Shown one piece after another: positions 39,836 through 49,305 of a stretch of DNA of 64,000 bases. Position numbers and translations under genes: made by a program. The stretch comes from DYCT01 sp051875715 (GTDB taxonomy: Bacteria > Bacteroidota > Bacteroidia > Bacteroidales > Bacteroidaceae). The first letter of the stretch is position 1; each line of letters opens with the position of its first letter. The notes under the pieces were generated by a model that saw nothing but the letters and a program-made list of their open reading frames with translations, ran no database searches and was not told where the DNA came from. The stretch is from positions 1 to 64,000 of the forward strand of contig JBJEHD010000017.1 of the NCBI GenBank assembly GCA_051875715.1, read 5' to 3'.

Positions 39836-41287
39836 ATGAGAAGAACCATTTGGATAGCCCTGCTGGCCTTGCTGGCCTATGCCTGCGATGACAATACGGG
39901 TACGTTGGGAGGCGGAATGATGCCTCCATCGGACATCATCAATGTGAAAACAGCCACCTACGAGGTGCGTACGCAGTCGCTCTTGGCCGATTCGATTTAC
40001 TTGCGCACCACGACCGGTTATTTGGGGCGCTATGTCGATTCCGACTTTGGCGAGGTGGAAACTGACTTCATGGCTCAACTTCATTGTCCGGATAACTTGG
40101 AAATAGAGACCGTGCCTGACAGCCTGTTCATCGCTCATCAGGCGTACCTTTATTTATATTACCAGAAAAATGACTATTACGGTGATTCGCTGGCGACGAA
40201 CAAACTGAGCGTCTACGAACTGAACAAGGACCTGCAGTCGGGCAAGGACCATTCCTATTCGGCGGTGAATCCGGCAGATTACTATGATGCCGCTTCCGGC
40301 CTGTTGGGCAGCAAGTTCTATTCGCTCAAGGACCTCACCCTCAAAGATTCCTTGTGGAATACTTATTCGGAATACTCCATCCGCGTGCGTTTCCCGGATG
40401 AGTTTGCCAATCGGGTGATGCGGGCTAACCGCGAGCATCCGGAGTATTTCCGCGATTCGGAGTCGTTCGTCCAGCATGTGTTCAAAGGCATATACGTGAA
40501 ACACGAGATGGGAGACCATACGCTGCTGCCTGTCACGGGCGTTTCGCTCATCCTGTTCACGCAGATTTACGGGACCGACTCGATAGGCAACATCATCCGT
40601 CGCGAGGACGGTACGCCCAATCTCGACTCGATGATGGTGAAGTCGATGGCCCTGTTCGAGGCCACCAAAGAGGTGGTGCAGTCCAACCGCTTCCGTAATG
40701 CCGAGCGGCTGAAAGAACTGACGGCCGAAACCAAGCACACCTACCTGAAAACACCGGCCGGCATCTTCACCGAAGCCACATTGCCGGTGGATAGCGTGTT
40801 TGCCGGCGAACATCGGTCGGATACGCTGAATGCCGTCCGTCTTCGTTTCACGCTCTACAACGATGTGGTGGAGAACCAGGCCGACAACTATCCGAGGCCC
40901 AATCGTGTGTTGCTGTTGCGCAAGGCCGATATGTACAGTTTCTTCGAGGACAACGAACTCTACGACGACAAGACCTCCTATCAGGCTACGCTGTCGAACA
41001 ATGCTTATCTGTTTAGCAATATCAACACGTTGGTGCAGACCTGTTGGTCAGAGAAGCAGAAAGCCCTGGCAGACAATCCTGGTCTGACGGATGAAGCTTT
41101 CGCATCCGCCCATCCCGATTGGAACAAGGTGGTGTTGATTCCCGTCGTGGTTTCTACGAGCACCAGTTCGTCCAGCACCACCGTGGTCGATGTCAGCCAT
41201 CAGTTGGGCTTGACCAGCGCCCGCCTCGAAGGAGGACCCGATGGCGTCAAGTTGCAAATGCACGTCACCTATACATCGGTGGAATAA
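39836..41287 (+). CDS. DUF4270 lipoprotein
   Basis: 483 residues from the ATG at 39836 (a TTG at 39827 is in frame). Lipobox YAC with Cys17 in a short signal (RRTIWIALLALLAYAC), then DDNTGTLGGGMMPPSD, the usual DUF4270 opening. The rest is beta-rich with SDFGEVETDFMAQ, a repeated strand-turn pattern and a C-terminal VVDVSHQLGLTSARLEGG. DUF4270 lipoproteins are conserved across Bacteroidota; function unknown. Co-transcribed with the GT5-like gene 15 bases upstream. Outer-membrane location is inferred. A very strong bidirectional terminator begins 14 bases after the stop. Confidence 0.85.
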   Translation: MRRTIWIALLALLAYACDDNTGTLGGGMMPPSDIINVKTATYEVRTQSLLADSIYLRTTTGYLGRYVDSDFGEVETDFMAQLHCPDNLEIETVPDSLFIAHQAYLYLYYQKNDYYGDSLATNKLSVYELNKDLQSGKDHSYSAVNPADYYDAASGLLGSKFYSLKDLTLKDSLWNTYSEYSIRVRFPDEFANRVMRANREHPEYFRDSESFVQHVFKGIYVKHEMGDHTLLPVTGVSLILFTQIYGTDSIGNIIRREDGTPNLDSMMVKSMALFEATKEVVQSNRFRNAERLKELTAETKHTYLKTPAGIFTEATLPVDSVFAGEHRSDTLNAVRLRFTLYNDVVENQADNYPRPNRVLLLRKADMYSFFEDNELYDDKTSYQATLSNNAYLFSNINTLVQTCWSEKQKALADNPGLTDEAFASAHPDWNKVVLIPVVVSTSTSSSSTTVVDVSHQLGLTSARLEGGPDGVKLQMHVTYTSVE

Positions 41288-41300
41288 ACCGCGGAATACG

Positions 41301-41365
41301 AACCAACAAAGAAGCCCGGGTCTGTTACCTCTTTCGGTAGCAGGCCCGGGCTTCTTTTGTTGGTT
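41301..41365. terminator. Bidirectional terminator with an unusually long stem
   Basis: Arms at 41301-41329 and 41336-41365 pair over about 29 bp with two G-U pairs and one bulged base, around a TCTTTC loop. The core is GAAGCCCGGG/CCCGGGCTTC, and T-runs lie within the arms. It separates the converging DUF4270 and ald genes. Confidence 0.92.
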
Positions 41366-41384
41366 AGGGTTAAACCCAAATCGG

Positions 41385-42485
41385 TCAATAACTCGGATTC
41401 CATTCCAGCCCGAAGGCGTCGGCCACGGCTTTGTATACCACCTTGCCTTCGACGATGTTCAGCCCTTCTGCCAGGCCGGCATCTTCCGCGCAGGCCGTGC
41501 GCCATCCCTTGTCGGCCAGTCGGAGCGCGTAGGGCAGGGTGGCGTTGGTCAGTGCCAGTGTCGAGGTCTGCGGCACGGCACCCGGGATGTTGGCCACGCA
41601 GTAGTGGATTACGCCGTCCACCTCGTAGATGGGATCGGAGTGGGTGGTCGGGTGAGACGATTCGAAGCATCCGCCTTGGTCGATGGCCACATCGACCAGG
41701 ACCGTTCCTTTCTTAATCAGAGGCAACATGTCGCGCGTGATGAGGTGGGGTGTCTTGGCTCCAGGCACCAGGACGGCTCCGATGACAAGGTCGCTTCGCG
41801 AAAGTTCCTTTTCCAGGTTGTGGTTGGTGCAATACAGCGTCTTCACGTTGCGTGGCAGGGTGTCGGCCAGTTGGCGCAGACGGGGCAGCGAGATGTCCAT
41901 GATGACCACGTCGGCTCCCATTCCGGCGCAAATTTGGGCGGCATTGGTGCCGACCACGCCTCCACCCAGCACGAGCACGCGTGCGGGCTTCACACCGGGC
42001 ACTCCGCCCATCAGCCGTCCCTTGCCTCCTTGCGGTTTCTCCAGGAAGCGGGCTCCCTCTTGTGCCGCCATGCGTCCGGCCACTTCGGACATGGGGACGA
42101 GCAGGGGCAGGGTGCCACGCCACGTCACGGTTTCGTAGGCCAGGCAGACGGCCTTGCTCTGAATCATGGCGTGCGTCAGCGCCTCGTCGGAAGCAAAGTG
42201 GAAATAGGTGAAGAGCAATTGCCCCGGACGTACCAGCGGGTATTCCTGCTCGATGGGCTCTTTCACTTTGACAATCATCTCGGCCTGGGCGTATACGTCC
42301 TCGATGCCGGCCACGATGGTGGCACCGGCTTCTTCATACTCCCGGTCGGCAAATCCGGAACCTTCGCCGGCTGTGTGCTGCACCAGCACCCGGTGTCCGT
42401 GGCGGATGAATTCTTTCACTCCGGCAGGGGTCACTGCCACGCGGCTCTCGTTGTTTTTGATTTCTTTGGGAATTCCGATTAACAT
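41385..42485 (-). CDS. ald: Alanine dehydrogenase
   Basis: 366 residues, typical length. N-terminal MLIGIPKEIKNNESRVAVTP (1-20, with the substrate-binding Arg15), then YEEAGATI, VKVKEPIEQEY (Lys of the active site) and LFTYFHFASD. The NAD domain has RVLVLGGGVVGTNAAQIC and MDISLPRLRQL. DVAIDQGGCFESSHPTTHSDPIY is the signature near the active-site Asp. It catalyses reversible NAD-dependent deamination of alanine to pyruvate. Single gene with its own -7 box 33 bases upstream. Confidence 0.96.
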   Translation of the reverse strand: MLIGIPKEIKNNESRVAVTPAGVKEFIRHGHRVLVQHTAGEGSGFADREYEEAGATIVAGIEDVYAQAEMIVKVKEPIEQEYPLVRPGQLLFTYFHFASDEALTHAMIQSKAVCLAYETVTWRGTLPLLVPMSEVAGRMAAQEGARFLEKPQGGKGRLMGGVPGVKPARVLVLGGGVVGTNAAQICAGMGADVVIMDISLPRLRQLADTLPRNVKTLYCTNHNLEKELSRSDLVIGAVLVPGAKTPHLITRDMLPLIKKGTVLVDVAIDQGGCFESSHPTTHSDPIYEVDGVIHYCVANIPGAVPQTSTLALTNATLPYALRLADKGWRTACAEDAGLAEGLNIVEGKVVYKAVADAFGLEWNPSY

Positions 42486-42517
42486 AGCGCGAATTGTTTA
42501 AAAGGTTAACGTTTCCT

Positions 42518-42526
42518 CCAAATATA
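42518..42526 (-). promoter_or_regulatory. -7 promoter box of ald
   Basis: TATATTTGG on the minus strand fits TAnnTTTG, 32 bases before the ald start codon. Confidence 0.5.
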
Positions 42527-42583
42527 GGCATTTGTCAGACATCTTCTGTGCCTTTTTGTATAAAAATGGTGAAAACGTTGGGT

Positions 42584-42671
42584 GAGTACCCTCACGGCCG
42601 GATGCGCGTATGCACCCGGCCTTATGCGAGTACTCTCTCGGGCCTGTACGAGTATGCGCATGAAAAAGGGG
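42584..42671. repeat. 22-bp tandem repeat array, 4 copies
   Basis: Units at 42584-42605, 42606-42627, 42628-42649 and 42650-42671. Their first eight bases are GAGTACCC, GCGTATGC, GAGTACTC and GAGTATGC; GGCC occurs near the middle of the first three. The third contains the palindrome GAGTACTC, also found in copy 2 of the array at 15563-15650, 27 kb away. The last copy decays into a G-rich run. Confidence 0.85.
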
Positions 42672-42806
42672 GGGCGTGGTCGAGGAGATGCTTCAGACGA
42701 CACGGGAAAATCCGGGTGTGTGTGATGTGTGTTTGGAAATGACTGCTTCGTGAGTGGCCACTTGCAATATTCCAGAGGCTTTTACGTTTATTAGAAAAGA
42801 AAGTTG

Positions 42807-42815
42807 TACCTTTGC
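42807..42815 (+). promoter_or_regulatory. -7 promoter box of the polysaccharide locus
   Basis: TACCTTTGC, exact to TAnnTTTGC, 38 bases before the ATG at 42854. The upstream TTTTACG is a possible -33 region. This is the only clear promoter ahead of the first ten locus genes. Confidence 0.6.
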
Positions 42816-42853
42816 CGAGATTTTTATAAAATATAACCATAGAGAGAAAAGAA

Positions 42854-45328
42854 ATGCGTAAGTTATCAGTCTTATTGATGTTGCTGCTGACGGTGTGCCA
42901 GGTGAGCGTGGCGCAGAACATGTCCGACGAGCAAATCATGCAGTATGTGATGGAAGGCCAGATGAGCGGAAAGAGCCAGCAGGACATCGCCCGCGAACTG
43001 GTGAAGAAAGGAGTTTCGGTCAGCCGTCTGCAGGCACTGAAGGCAAAATACGAGAAAAACAAGTCGGCTGCCTCTTCGGCCACGTTGGGCAACAACAACG
43101 TCATTCGTACGCGCAGTTCCGAAGACGACGCAACCAGCCGGATGATGAAAGGTTCCGCCGCTACGGAGGTGGCTGCCAAGGTCGGACTGGGCGGGTCGGA
43201 CCAACTGGGTGTGGAGGACAGCGAACGGCTGAACGACATGCTCCAGTCGCTGCAGATAGACAAGATAAACGAGGTGTTCGGACGAAACATCTTCAACAAC
43301 CGTCAGTTGACCTTCGAACCGAACCTCAACATCGCCACGCCTGAAAACTACGTGCTCGGCCCTGGCGACGAGGTCATCATCGACGTATGGGGTGCCTCGC
43401 AGAACACTATCGACGAGACCATCTCGCCCGACGGGTTCGTGCAGGTGACGAACTACGGTCCGCTCTACCTGACCGGCCTCACCCTGGCGCAGGCCGGCGA
43501 GTACGTACGCAGCGAACTGAGCAAGATATATGCCGGCATCGGCAACAACACGACCCACGTGAAACTGACCCTTGGACAGCTCCGCTCCATCCAGGTCAGC
43601 GTGATGGGCGAGGTGCGCGTGCCCGGCTCGTACACCATCTCCTCGTTGGCGACGGTGTTTCACGCCCTCTACATCGCCGGCGGTGTGAACGACATCGGTA
43701 CGCTCCGTTCTATCAAGTTGTATCGGAACAATAAGGTGCAGAATACCATCGATGTGTACGACTACATCATCAATGGGTCGCAGCAAGGCAATGTCCGCCT
43801 GGCGGATGGTGACGTCATCGTGGTAGGCCCTTACGACTGCCTGGTGCAGGTGGCCGGAAAGGTGAAGCGCCCGATGATATATGAAATGAAAAAGTCCGAA
43901 AGCGTGGGCCGGTTGCTGGAGTACACCGGCGGCATGAGCGGCGACGCTTACACGAAAAACGTCCGCCTCATCCGCAAGAGCGGACGGGAGTATCAAATCT
44001 ATACGGTGGACGAGTTCGATTTCAACACCTTCAAGGTGATGGATGGCGACTCGGTCTTTGTCGACTCCGTCCTGACCCGCTACTCCAACCTGGTGGAGGT
44101 GCGCGGTGCGGTCTATCGTCCCGGCATGTATCAGATGGGCGGCAACGTGACCACCGTGCGCGAACTGGTGGAGAAGGCTGAAGGCGTGCGTGGCGACGCG
44201 TTCCTCAACCGGGCCGTGCTGCACCGCTATCGCGACGACTTGAACCTGGAAGTCATCTCCGTCGACATGAAGGGATTGCTGGACGGCACTGTGGCGGACA
44301 TCCCGTTGCACAAGGACGACATCGTCTTCATTCCCAGCATCCACGACATGCAGGAAGCGCGTGTAGTCTCCATCTCGGGCGAAGTGTCGAAACCCGGCAA
44401 GTTCCCCTATGGCGAGAACATGACGCTGGAAGACATCATCCTGCAGGCCGGCGGACTGAAGGAAGCCGCTTCGACCGTCCGTGTCGACGTGTCCAGACGT
44501 GTGCGCGACACCAAGGCGACCGCTTCCACCAGCACCATTGCCAAGGTCTATTCCTTTGCTCTGAAGGAGGGCTTCGTGGTGGAAGGCGACCCGGGCTTCG
44601 TGCTCGAACCTTTCGACGAGGTCTACGTGCGCCGCAGTCCGGGCTACCAGGTGCAGCAGAACGTGACCATCTCGGGCGAAATCCTCTTCGCCGGCACCTA
44701 TACGCTATCCAGCAAGAGCCAGCGCATCAGCGAACTGATAGCCAGCGCCGGAGGTGTCACGAACGAGGCTTACGTGAAGGGTGCCCGCCTGGAACGTCGC
44801 ATGACACCCGACGAGCGTCGCCGTCTGGAGACGGCCCTCCGTACGGCCAAGGTGCAGTGGAACAACGAAACCGTGAAAGAAGAGTCGTTCGAGATGGGTG
44901 ACTCCTACTACGTCGGCATGGACCTGGAGAAGGCCTTGAACAATCCGGGAAGCGATTATGACATCGTGTTGCGCGAGGGCGACCGCATCCTCATCCCGCA
45001 GTATACCAATACGGTGAAAATCAACGGGGCCGTGATGCACCCCACCACCGTCACGTACCAGAAGGGCAAGAAACTCTCGAAATACGTCGACAAGGCCGGC
45101 GGCTACGCCTACCGCGCCAAGAAGAGCCGCGCCTACGTCATCTACATGAACGGCACGGTGGGCCGGCTCAGCTCGCACAGCAAGAAGGCCATCCAGCCCG
45201 GATGCGAGGTCATCGTCCCCTACAAGCAGCAGAAGTCCGGATTCGGCGTGGCCGAAATCCTGAGCCTCTCGTCGTCCGCCTCGGCCATCGCCACCATGGC
45301 GGCCACCCTGGTCGGCTTGTTTAAATAA
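42854..45328 (+). CDS. Outer-membrane polysaccharide export protein (Wza/SLBB family)
   Basis: 824 residues. Signal peptide (RKLSVLLMLLLTVCQVSVAQ, no lipobox Cys at the cleavage site), a helical segment (about 25-150, MSDEQIMQYVMEGQMSGKS), then a polysaccharide-export domain (YVLGPGDEVIIDVWGASQ) and about six SLBB domains, recognisable by repeats such as VSVMGEVRVPGSYTI, VQVAGKVKRPMIYEM, VEVRGAVYRPGMYQM, VSISGEVSKPGKFPY, VTISGEILFAGTYTL and VKINGAVMHPTTVTY. A C-terminal hydrophobic stretch follows (LSLSSSASAIATMAATLVGL). It forms the periplasm/outer-membrane exit channel for capsule or exopolysaccharide. GC-rich like the core genome, unlike the genes after it. Confidence 0.93.
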   Translation: MRKLSVLLMLLLTVCQVSVAQNMSDEQIMQYVMEGQMSGKSQQDIARELVKKGVSVSRLQALKAKYEKNKSAASSATLGNNNVIRTRSSEDDATSRMMKGSAATEVAAKVGLGGSDQLGVEDSERLNDMLQSLQIDKINEVFGRNIFNNRQLTFEPNLNIATPENYVLGPGDEVIIDVWGASQNTIDETISPDGFVQVTNYGPLYLTGLTLAQAGEYVRSELSKIYAGIGNNTTHVKLTLGQLRSIQVSVMGEVRVPGSYTISSLATVFHALYIAGGVNDIGTLRSIKLYRNNKVQNTIDVYDYIINGSQQGNVRLADGDVIVVGPYDCLVQVAGKVKRPMIYEMKKSESVGRLLEYTGGMSGDAYTKNVRLIRKSGREYQIYTVDEFDFNTFKVMDGDSVFVDSVLTRYSNLVEVRGAVYRPGMYQMGGNVTTVRELVEKAEGVRGDAFLNRAVLHRYRDDLNLEVISVDMKGLLDGTVADIPLHKDDIVFIPSIHDMQEARVVSISGEVSKPGKFPYGENMTLEDIILQAGGLKEAASTVRVDVSRRVRDTKATASTSTIAKVYSFALKEGFVVEGDPGFVLEPFDEVYVRRSPGYQVQQNVTISGEILFAGTYTLSSKSQRISELIASAGGVTNEAYVKGARLERRMTPDERRRLETALRTAKVQWNNETVKEESFEMGDSYYVGMDLEKALNNPGSDYDIVLREGDRILIPQYTNTVKINGAVMHPTTVTYQKGKKLSKYVDKAGGYAYRAKKSRAYVIYMNGTVGRLSSHSKKAIQPGCEVIVPYKQQKSGFGVAEILSLSSSASAIATMAATLVGLFK

Positions 45329-45353
45329 ACCCCTTAACGGAAAGGATTAGGAA

Positions 45354-46460
45354 ATGAACGAAGAACAAAATAGCAGAGTGAAAGTGAAGGAAGTCGATTT
45401 GATAGCCTTGACGCGTAAGGTATGGGGGCGCAAGCGTCTGATTGTCAAAAACTGCTTTATCGGAGGTGTGTTAGGGATAATTATTGCGTTCAGTATTCCC
45501 AAGGAATATGAGACAAAGGTGACGTTGGTGCCGGAAGCTACCGGCGCTGGATCGTCGTTGAGTGGTAGCCTCAGTTCATTGGCCTCGCTTGCTGGTATCA
45601 ACCTGGGCAGTATGGGGGGCGGTGATGACGCTGTTTCGCCCGACTTGTATCCGGACGTGCTGAAGACGACACCTTTTTTGGTGAACTTGTTCAATGTGCA
45701 GGTGAAGACAAAGAAAGGCGATGTGGAGACCTCCTTGTACGATTATCTGGAGCATCACACCCGCTCGTCGTGGTTTGGCTATATTCTTTCTGCTCCCGGA
45801 AAGGCGTTAGGATGGTTGGTGGGTTTGCTGAAGGAGAAAGAACCCAAGGGTGATCCCGCTCATGCCGACTATTTCAATCTGACGCGCGATCAGGAAATTG
45901 CGGTGAAGACTCTGCAAGAAAGTATTACGGCCATCATCAATAAGAAAACGGGGGTTATCAACCTGTCTGTACGAATGCAGGATCCTTTGATTTCTGCTGC
46001 GTTGGCCGACACCATCAAGGATCGGTTGCAGACGTATATCGTGGACTATCGGACGAGGAAGGCCCGGGTAGATTTGGCTTTCACGGAAGAAATGTATGCC
46101 GAGGCGGAGCAGAACTATCGGCAAGCCCAACAAGACTATGCCTCGTTTATGGATGCTCACATGGATGTGGTGCTGCAACGCTATAAAATAGAAGAAGAAC
46201 GACTGGAGAAGCAGGTGAACATGACGTATACCATCTATAATCAGGTGGCACAGCAGCTGCAGTTGGCTCGTATGAAGGTGCAGCAGCAGACCCCGGTGTA
46301 TGCGGTCATCCAGCCGGCTGTCATGTCGAGAAGAGCGGCTTCTCCAAAGAAACTGGTCATTCTGATTGCTTTCTGTTTCATGGCTTTTGCTGGCACGCTG
46401 GGGTGGATTCTGTTTGAGGACAGAATCAAACTGATTTGGGGTAAGTTGTTGGCTAAGTAG
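45354..46460 (+). CDS. Wzz-type chain-length determinant
   Basis: 368 residues. N-terminal membrane helix (about 34-55, LGIIIAFSIPKEYETKVTL after VWGRKRLIVKNCFIGGV), a long periplasmic part with heptad-rich coiled coil around 225-310 (TEEMYAEAEQNYRQAQQDY), then PVYAVIQPAVMSRRAASPKK and a C-terminal helix (LVILIAFCFMAFAGTLGWILF). The Pro-rich motif before the second helix is the Wzz signature. It sets polymer length together with Wzy. There is no cytoplasmic tyrosine-kinase domain. It starts 25 bases after the export gene, and base composition falls from here on. Confidence 0.92.
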   Translation: MNEEQNSRVKVKEVDLIALTRKVWGRKRLIVKNCFIGGVLGIIIAFSIPKEYETKVTLVPEATGAGSSLSGSLSSLASLAGINLGSMGGGDDAVSPDLYPDVLKTTPFLVNLFNVQVKTKKGDVETSLYDYLEHHTRSSWFGYILSAPGKALGWLVGLLKEKEPKGDPAHADYFNLTRDQEIAVKTLQESITAIINKKTGVINLSVRMQDPLISAALADTIKDRLQTYIVDYRTRKARVDLAFTEEMYAEAEQNYRQAQQDYASFMDAHMDVVLQRYKIEEERLEKQVNMTYTIYNQVAQQLQLARMKVQQQTPVYAVIQPAVMSRRAASPKKLVILIAFCFMAFAGTLGWILFEDRIKLIWGKLLAK

Positions 46461-46465
46461 CAATC

Positions 46466-47890
46466 ATGGGAAAGGACTTTTCGCTGAAAGTTCCGGCTCC
46501 GTTTTTGTGGCAACTGGCCCTTATCGGGGTTGTCGCACTCGAGTTGTTGCTGTTTTATCTGAGTGGGATAAAACAGGTACATCTGGATGTGATGAAATAC
46601 GAGTTGCTGACATTTTGGGCCTGTATTGTATTTCATAACCTGAGGAAAAAAGGACCTTTCCATCTGTATACGATTTTCCTGTATACGATGTTCATCTTCT
46701 TGTATGGGCGGGTGCTATTCGACCTGTTGGGAGAGTGGGACTTCAGTTATGGCAACTTGATGGTGGATATCTATATGCCCTACCAGGTGCAGTTCGAACT
46801 CCTGTTGTTGTTGATTTTGTCGTTGCTGACTATTCATTTGGGTTATTTGTATTGCACGACGGGATATACTGAAAAAGAGATACCTTTCCGCTTTGAACCC
46901 GATCCGGCGTTGGAGTATTGGGCCTTGTTCTTCTTCATGCTGTCGTTGCCGGGGGTGTTCTGCAAGTACTCGATTGAGTTGAAGACCATTTTGGACAATG
47001 GCTATCTGGCCGTGTTCGACGGCACGCTGGACGAACTGGAGTACCCGTTTTGGACGGCAGGATCGGGCACTGTTTTTATTTGTTCGTATGCCGTGTTTGT
47101 GACTACACGTCCATCGAAACGGAAATTTTTGCTGGTTTCTTCGGTCTTTTTCTTGCTGAACATCTTGAATATGATGAAGGGCTCCCGTTCGAAGGTGTTT
47201 GTACCGTTGCTTTATGTGTTGTGGCTATATTTCTCCTTCTATAAGCAAAAGCAAACCGTGTCGTTGTTCAAGTTCATATTGCTGGCGGGCGTCTCCATAT
47301 TTGTTTCTCAGTGGATGGTTTCGTTCCGGGGAAGTGGTGGTTTCGATACGTCTGAACTGCTTATCTTGTTCTTCTTACAACAGGGCGTCTCGATGTTGGT
47401 GCTGGGCTATATGATTTACTACAAGGGATTGTTCGTCAACACCGGATTGCCGTATTTGTTGGCACCCTTGGTGACGTTTGGGTTCGGTCACGGACAGACC
47501 TTTGAGAATTTGCAAAAGACACACATGCTGGGAGATAAGTTAACTTATTTCCTTTCGCCTGAGCATTTCTATGAAGGACGCGGTATCGGTTCCTCGTTCC
47601 TGGCCGAATTCTATGATTTAGGACTGCCATTCTTTTTCGTCATGTGTATCCTGACGGGAGTCGTATTGGCTGTGCACATGAAATATCTCAAGGGAAGCAG
47701 GTTCCTATTCCTTCTTTCTTATTTCTTTGTTCAGAATATTATTTTCATGCCTCGTGCAAATTTCTTTCCGAATATGCAGGAAGTCGTGTCGGGCGTGGTG
47801 TTCTATTTCATCGTCCTTTGGCTTTCGAGGTCGATTGGAAAAATACGATTAAAACGAATAAGCGATGACGTTGCAACAACAGGCGTTTAG
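46466..47890 (+). CDS. O-antigen/capsule polymerase (Wzy-like) membrane protein
   Basis: 474 residues with about eleven hydrophobic segments, for example LALIGVVALELLLFYLSGI, LYTIFLYTMFIFLYG, LLLLLILSLLTIHLGYLY and FFFVMCILTGVVLAV, plus a larger periplasmic loop around 130-200. GSRSKVFVPLLYVLWLYF and the late RGIGSSFLAEFYDLG fit the oligosaccharide repeat-unit polymerase (EpsG/O-antigen polymerase) pattern, where position and topology rather than motifs identify Wzy. It polymerises lipid-linked repeat units in the periplasm. It lies between wzz and wzx, and its last 26 bases overlap the flippase gene. Confidence 0.8.
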   Translation: MGKDFSLKVPAPFLWQLALIGVVALELLLFYLSGIKQVHLDVMKYELLTFWACIVFHNLRKKGPFHLYTIFLYTMFIFLYGRVLFDLLGEWDFSYGNLMVDIYMPYQVQFELLLLLILSLLTIHLGYLYCTTGYTEKEIPFRFEPDPALEYWALFFFMLSLPGVFCKYSIELKTILDNGYLAVFDGTLDELEYPFWTAGSGTVFICSYAVFVTTRPSKRKFLLVSSVFFLLNILNMMKGSRSKVFVPLLYVLWLYFSFYKQKQTVSLFKFILLAGVSIFVSQWMVSFRGSGGFDTSELLILFFLQQGVSMLVLGYMIYYKGLFVNTGLPYLLAPLVTFGFGHGQTFENLQKTHMLGDKLTYFLSPEHFYEGRGIGSSFLAEFYDLGLPFFFVMCILTGVVLAVHMKYLKGSRFLFLLSYFFVQNIIFMPRANFFPNMQEVVSGVVFYFIVLWLSRSIGKIRLKRISDDVATTGV

Positions 47891-49298
47891 TGGTGTCTTT
47901 TGGAGTGCGGTGGAACGTTTCTCCGTTCAGGGCGGACAGATTATCATCGAGATTGTTTTGGCACGTCTGCTACTGCCGTCCGACTATGGGGTGGTAGCCA
48001 TGCTGGGTGTGTTTATCTCTGTGGCCCAAGCTTTTGTGGACGGCGGTTTGTCGAATGCTTTGATTCAGAAGTCCAATAGGACTGTAGAGGATTATTCGAC
48101 TGCTCTATACTTCAATATCGGTGTATCCGTACTGGCCTATGGGGCATTGTATGCTGCTTCGCCGCTGATAGCCGATTTTTATCAGATGCCTTCGTTGAGT
48201 CTGTATGCCAAAGTAATTGGATTGATTATTGTCATCGGCGCTTTTTCTGTAGTGCAGCGGGCGAAGTTGATGATAGAACTCCAATTCAAGAAGCAGGCTT
48301 TCATTTCGGGTATGTCGATTCTTATTAGTGGCATTTGTAGTATCGTTATGGCCTATCGTGGATTTGGTATTTGGGCATTGATCGCCCAGTTGCTACTGAA
48401 TTCCCTTTTCATTACGTTGTTATCGTGGGTTGTGACGAAGTGGAAGCCACAGTGGGTGTTCTCGATGGATTCGTTTCGTTCGCTGTTCTCGTACGGAGTG
48501 AAACTGTTGAGTGCGAATCTGCTGCAGATTATCTACTTGAACCTGTATACGATAGCCATCGGTAAGAAGTTCTCGGCACAGCAATTGGGGTTCTTTAATC
48601 GTTCGTATATATTGGCACAGGTGCCTTCTTATAAACTGAACGAGATCATGAACAATGCCATTTTCCCCATCCAGTGTAAGATACAACATGACGAGGAGAA
48701 ATTGCGGCAGAGTTTCGTTCAGTATCTCCGTATGTCGTGCTTCATCATCTTTCCGCTTACACTGGGGCTTTGTGCGCTGGCTGAACCGGTTGTTAGGGTG
48801 GTGCTGACTGATAAGTGGCTACCCTCTGTACCGCTACTGCAGATACTTTGCATTGCCTTTGTTTGGACACCAGTGATGGCTGCCAACTATATTATACTGA
48901 AGGTGAAGGGCCAAATGACCTACTTTTTGAAGGCAGAAATATATAAGAAAATAGTTGGAGTGACCATTTTAATTGTATCGTTATTCTATGGTCTGAAGGT
49001 AATCTGTCTGGGGCTGATTGTCTATTCAATATTAGATATTTTTATCATTACTCGCTATTCCGGTCCTTCTATACGGTGTGGGTTGAGAAGTCAGGCGAAG
49101 GAACTATTACCTATCGTGTTATTGGGATTTTCTATGGCTGCTGTTGTTTACAGTGTGCAAATGTTGCTGGATAGTTTATGGATGAAACTATTTGTTGGCC
49201 TATTGGCTGGGGTGGTGTATTATGTAGGTCTCGCTTGTCTGTGTCGGATGAGGGAATACCGCATATTGTATGACAAATTTGTAAGACGGAAAGGGTAA
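47865..49298 (+). CDS. Polysaccharide flippase, Wzx/MATE-like
   Basis: 477 residues, about 12-14 membrane helices. N-terminal QQQAFSGVFWSAVERFSVQGGQIIIEIVLARLLLPSDYGVVAML is the usual opening of PST/MOP-superfamily exporters. NALIQKSNRTVEDYSTALYFNIG and GFFNRSYILAQVPSYKLNEIMNNAIFP are further family segments. It flips undecaprenyl-linked repeat units to the periplasmic face for Wzy. The start codon overlaps the polymerase gene by 26 bases in another frame, implying coupling. AT-rich: 24 of 60 bases are G or C at 48841-48900. Confidence 0.93.
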   Translation: MTLQQQAFSGVFWSAVERFSVQGGQIIIEIVLARLLLPSDYGVVAMLGVFISVAQAFVDGGLSNALIQKSNRTVEDYSTALYFNIGVSVLAYGALYAASPLIADFYQMPSLSLYAKVIGLIIVIGAFSVVQRAKLMIELQFKKQAFISGMSILISGICSIVMAYRGFGIWALIAQLLLNSLFITLLSWVVTKWKPQWVFSMDSFRSLFSYGVKLLSANLLQIIYLNLYTIAIGKKFSAQQLGFFNRSYILAQVPSYKLNEIMNNAIFPIQCKIQHDEEKLRQSFVQYLRMSCFIIFPLTLGLCALAEPVVRVVLTDKWLPSVPLLQILCIAFVWTPVMAANYIILKVKGQMTYFLKAEIYKKIVGVTILIVSLFYGLKVICLGLIVYSILDIFIITRYSGPSIRCGLRSQAKELLPIVLLGFSMAAVVYSVQMLLDSLWMKLFVGLLAGVVYYVGLACLCRMREYRILYDKFVRRKG

Positions 49299-49305
49299 TT
49301 GTCCC

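Larger units (their letters stand above)
42486..42853. other. Noncoding divergent gap between ald and the polysaccharide locus
   Basis: This 368-base gap holds the ald -7 box, the 22-bp repeat array at 42584-42671, about 130 bases with no recognisable element (42672-42800), and the -7 box and AT-rich leader of the first polysaccharide gene. No open reading frame with a start signal or RNA gene was recognised. Confidence 0.75.
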
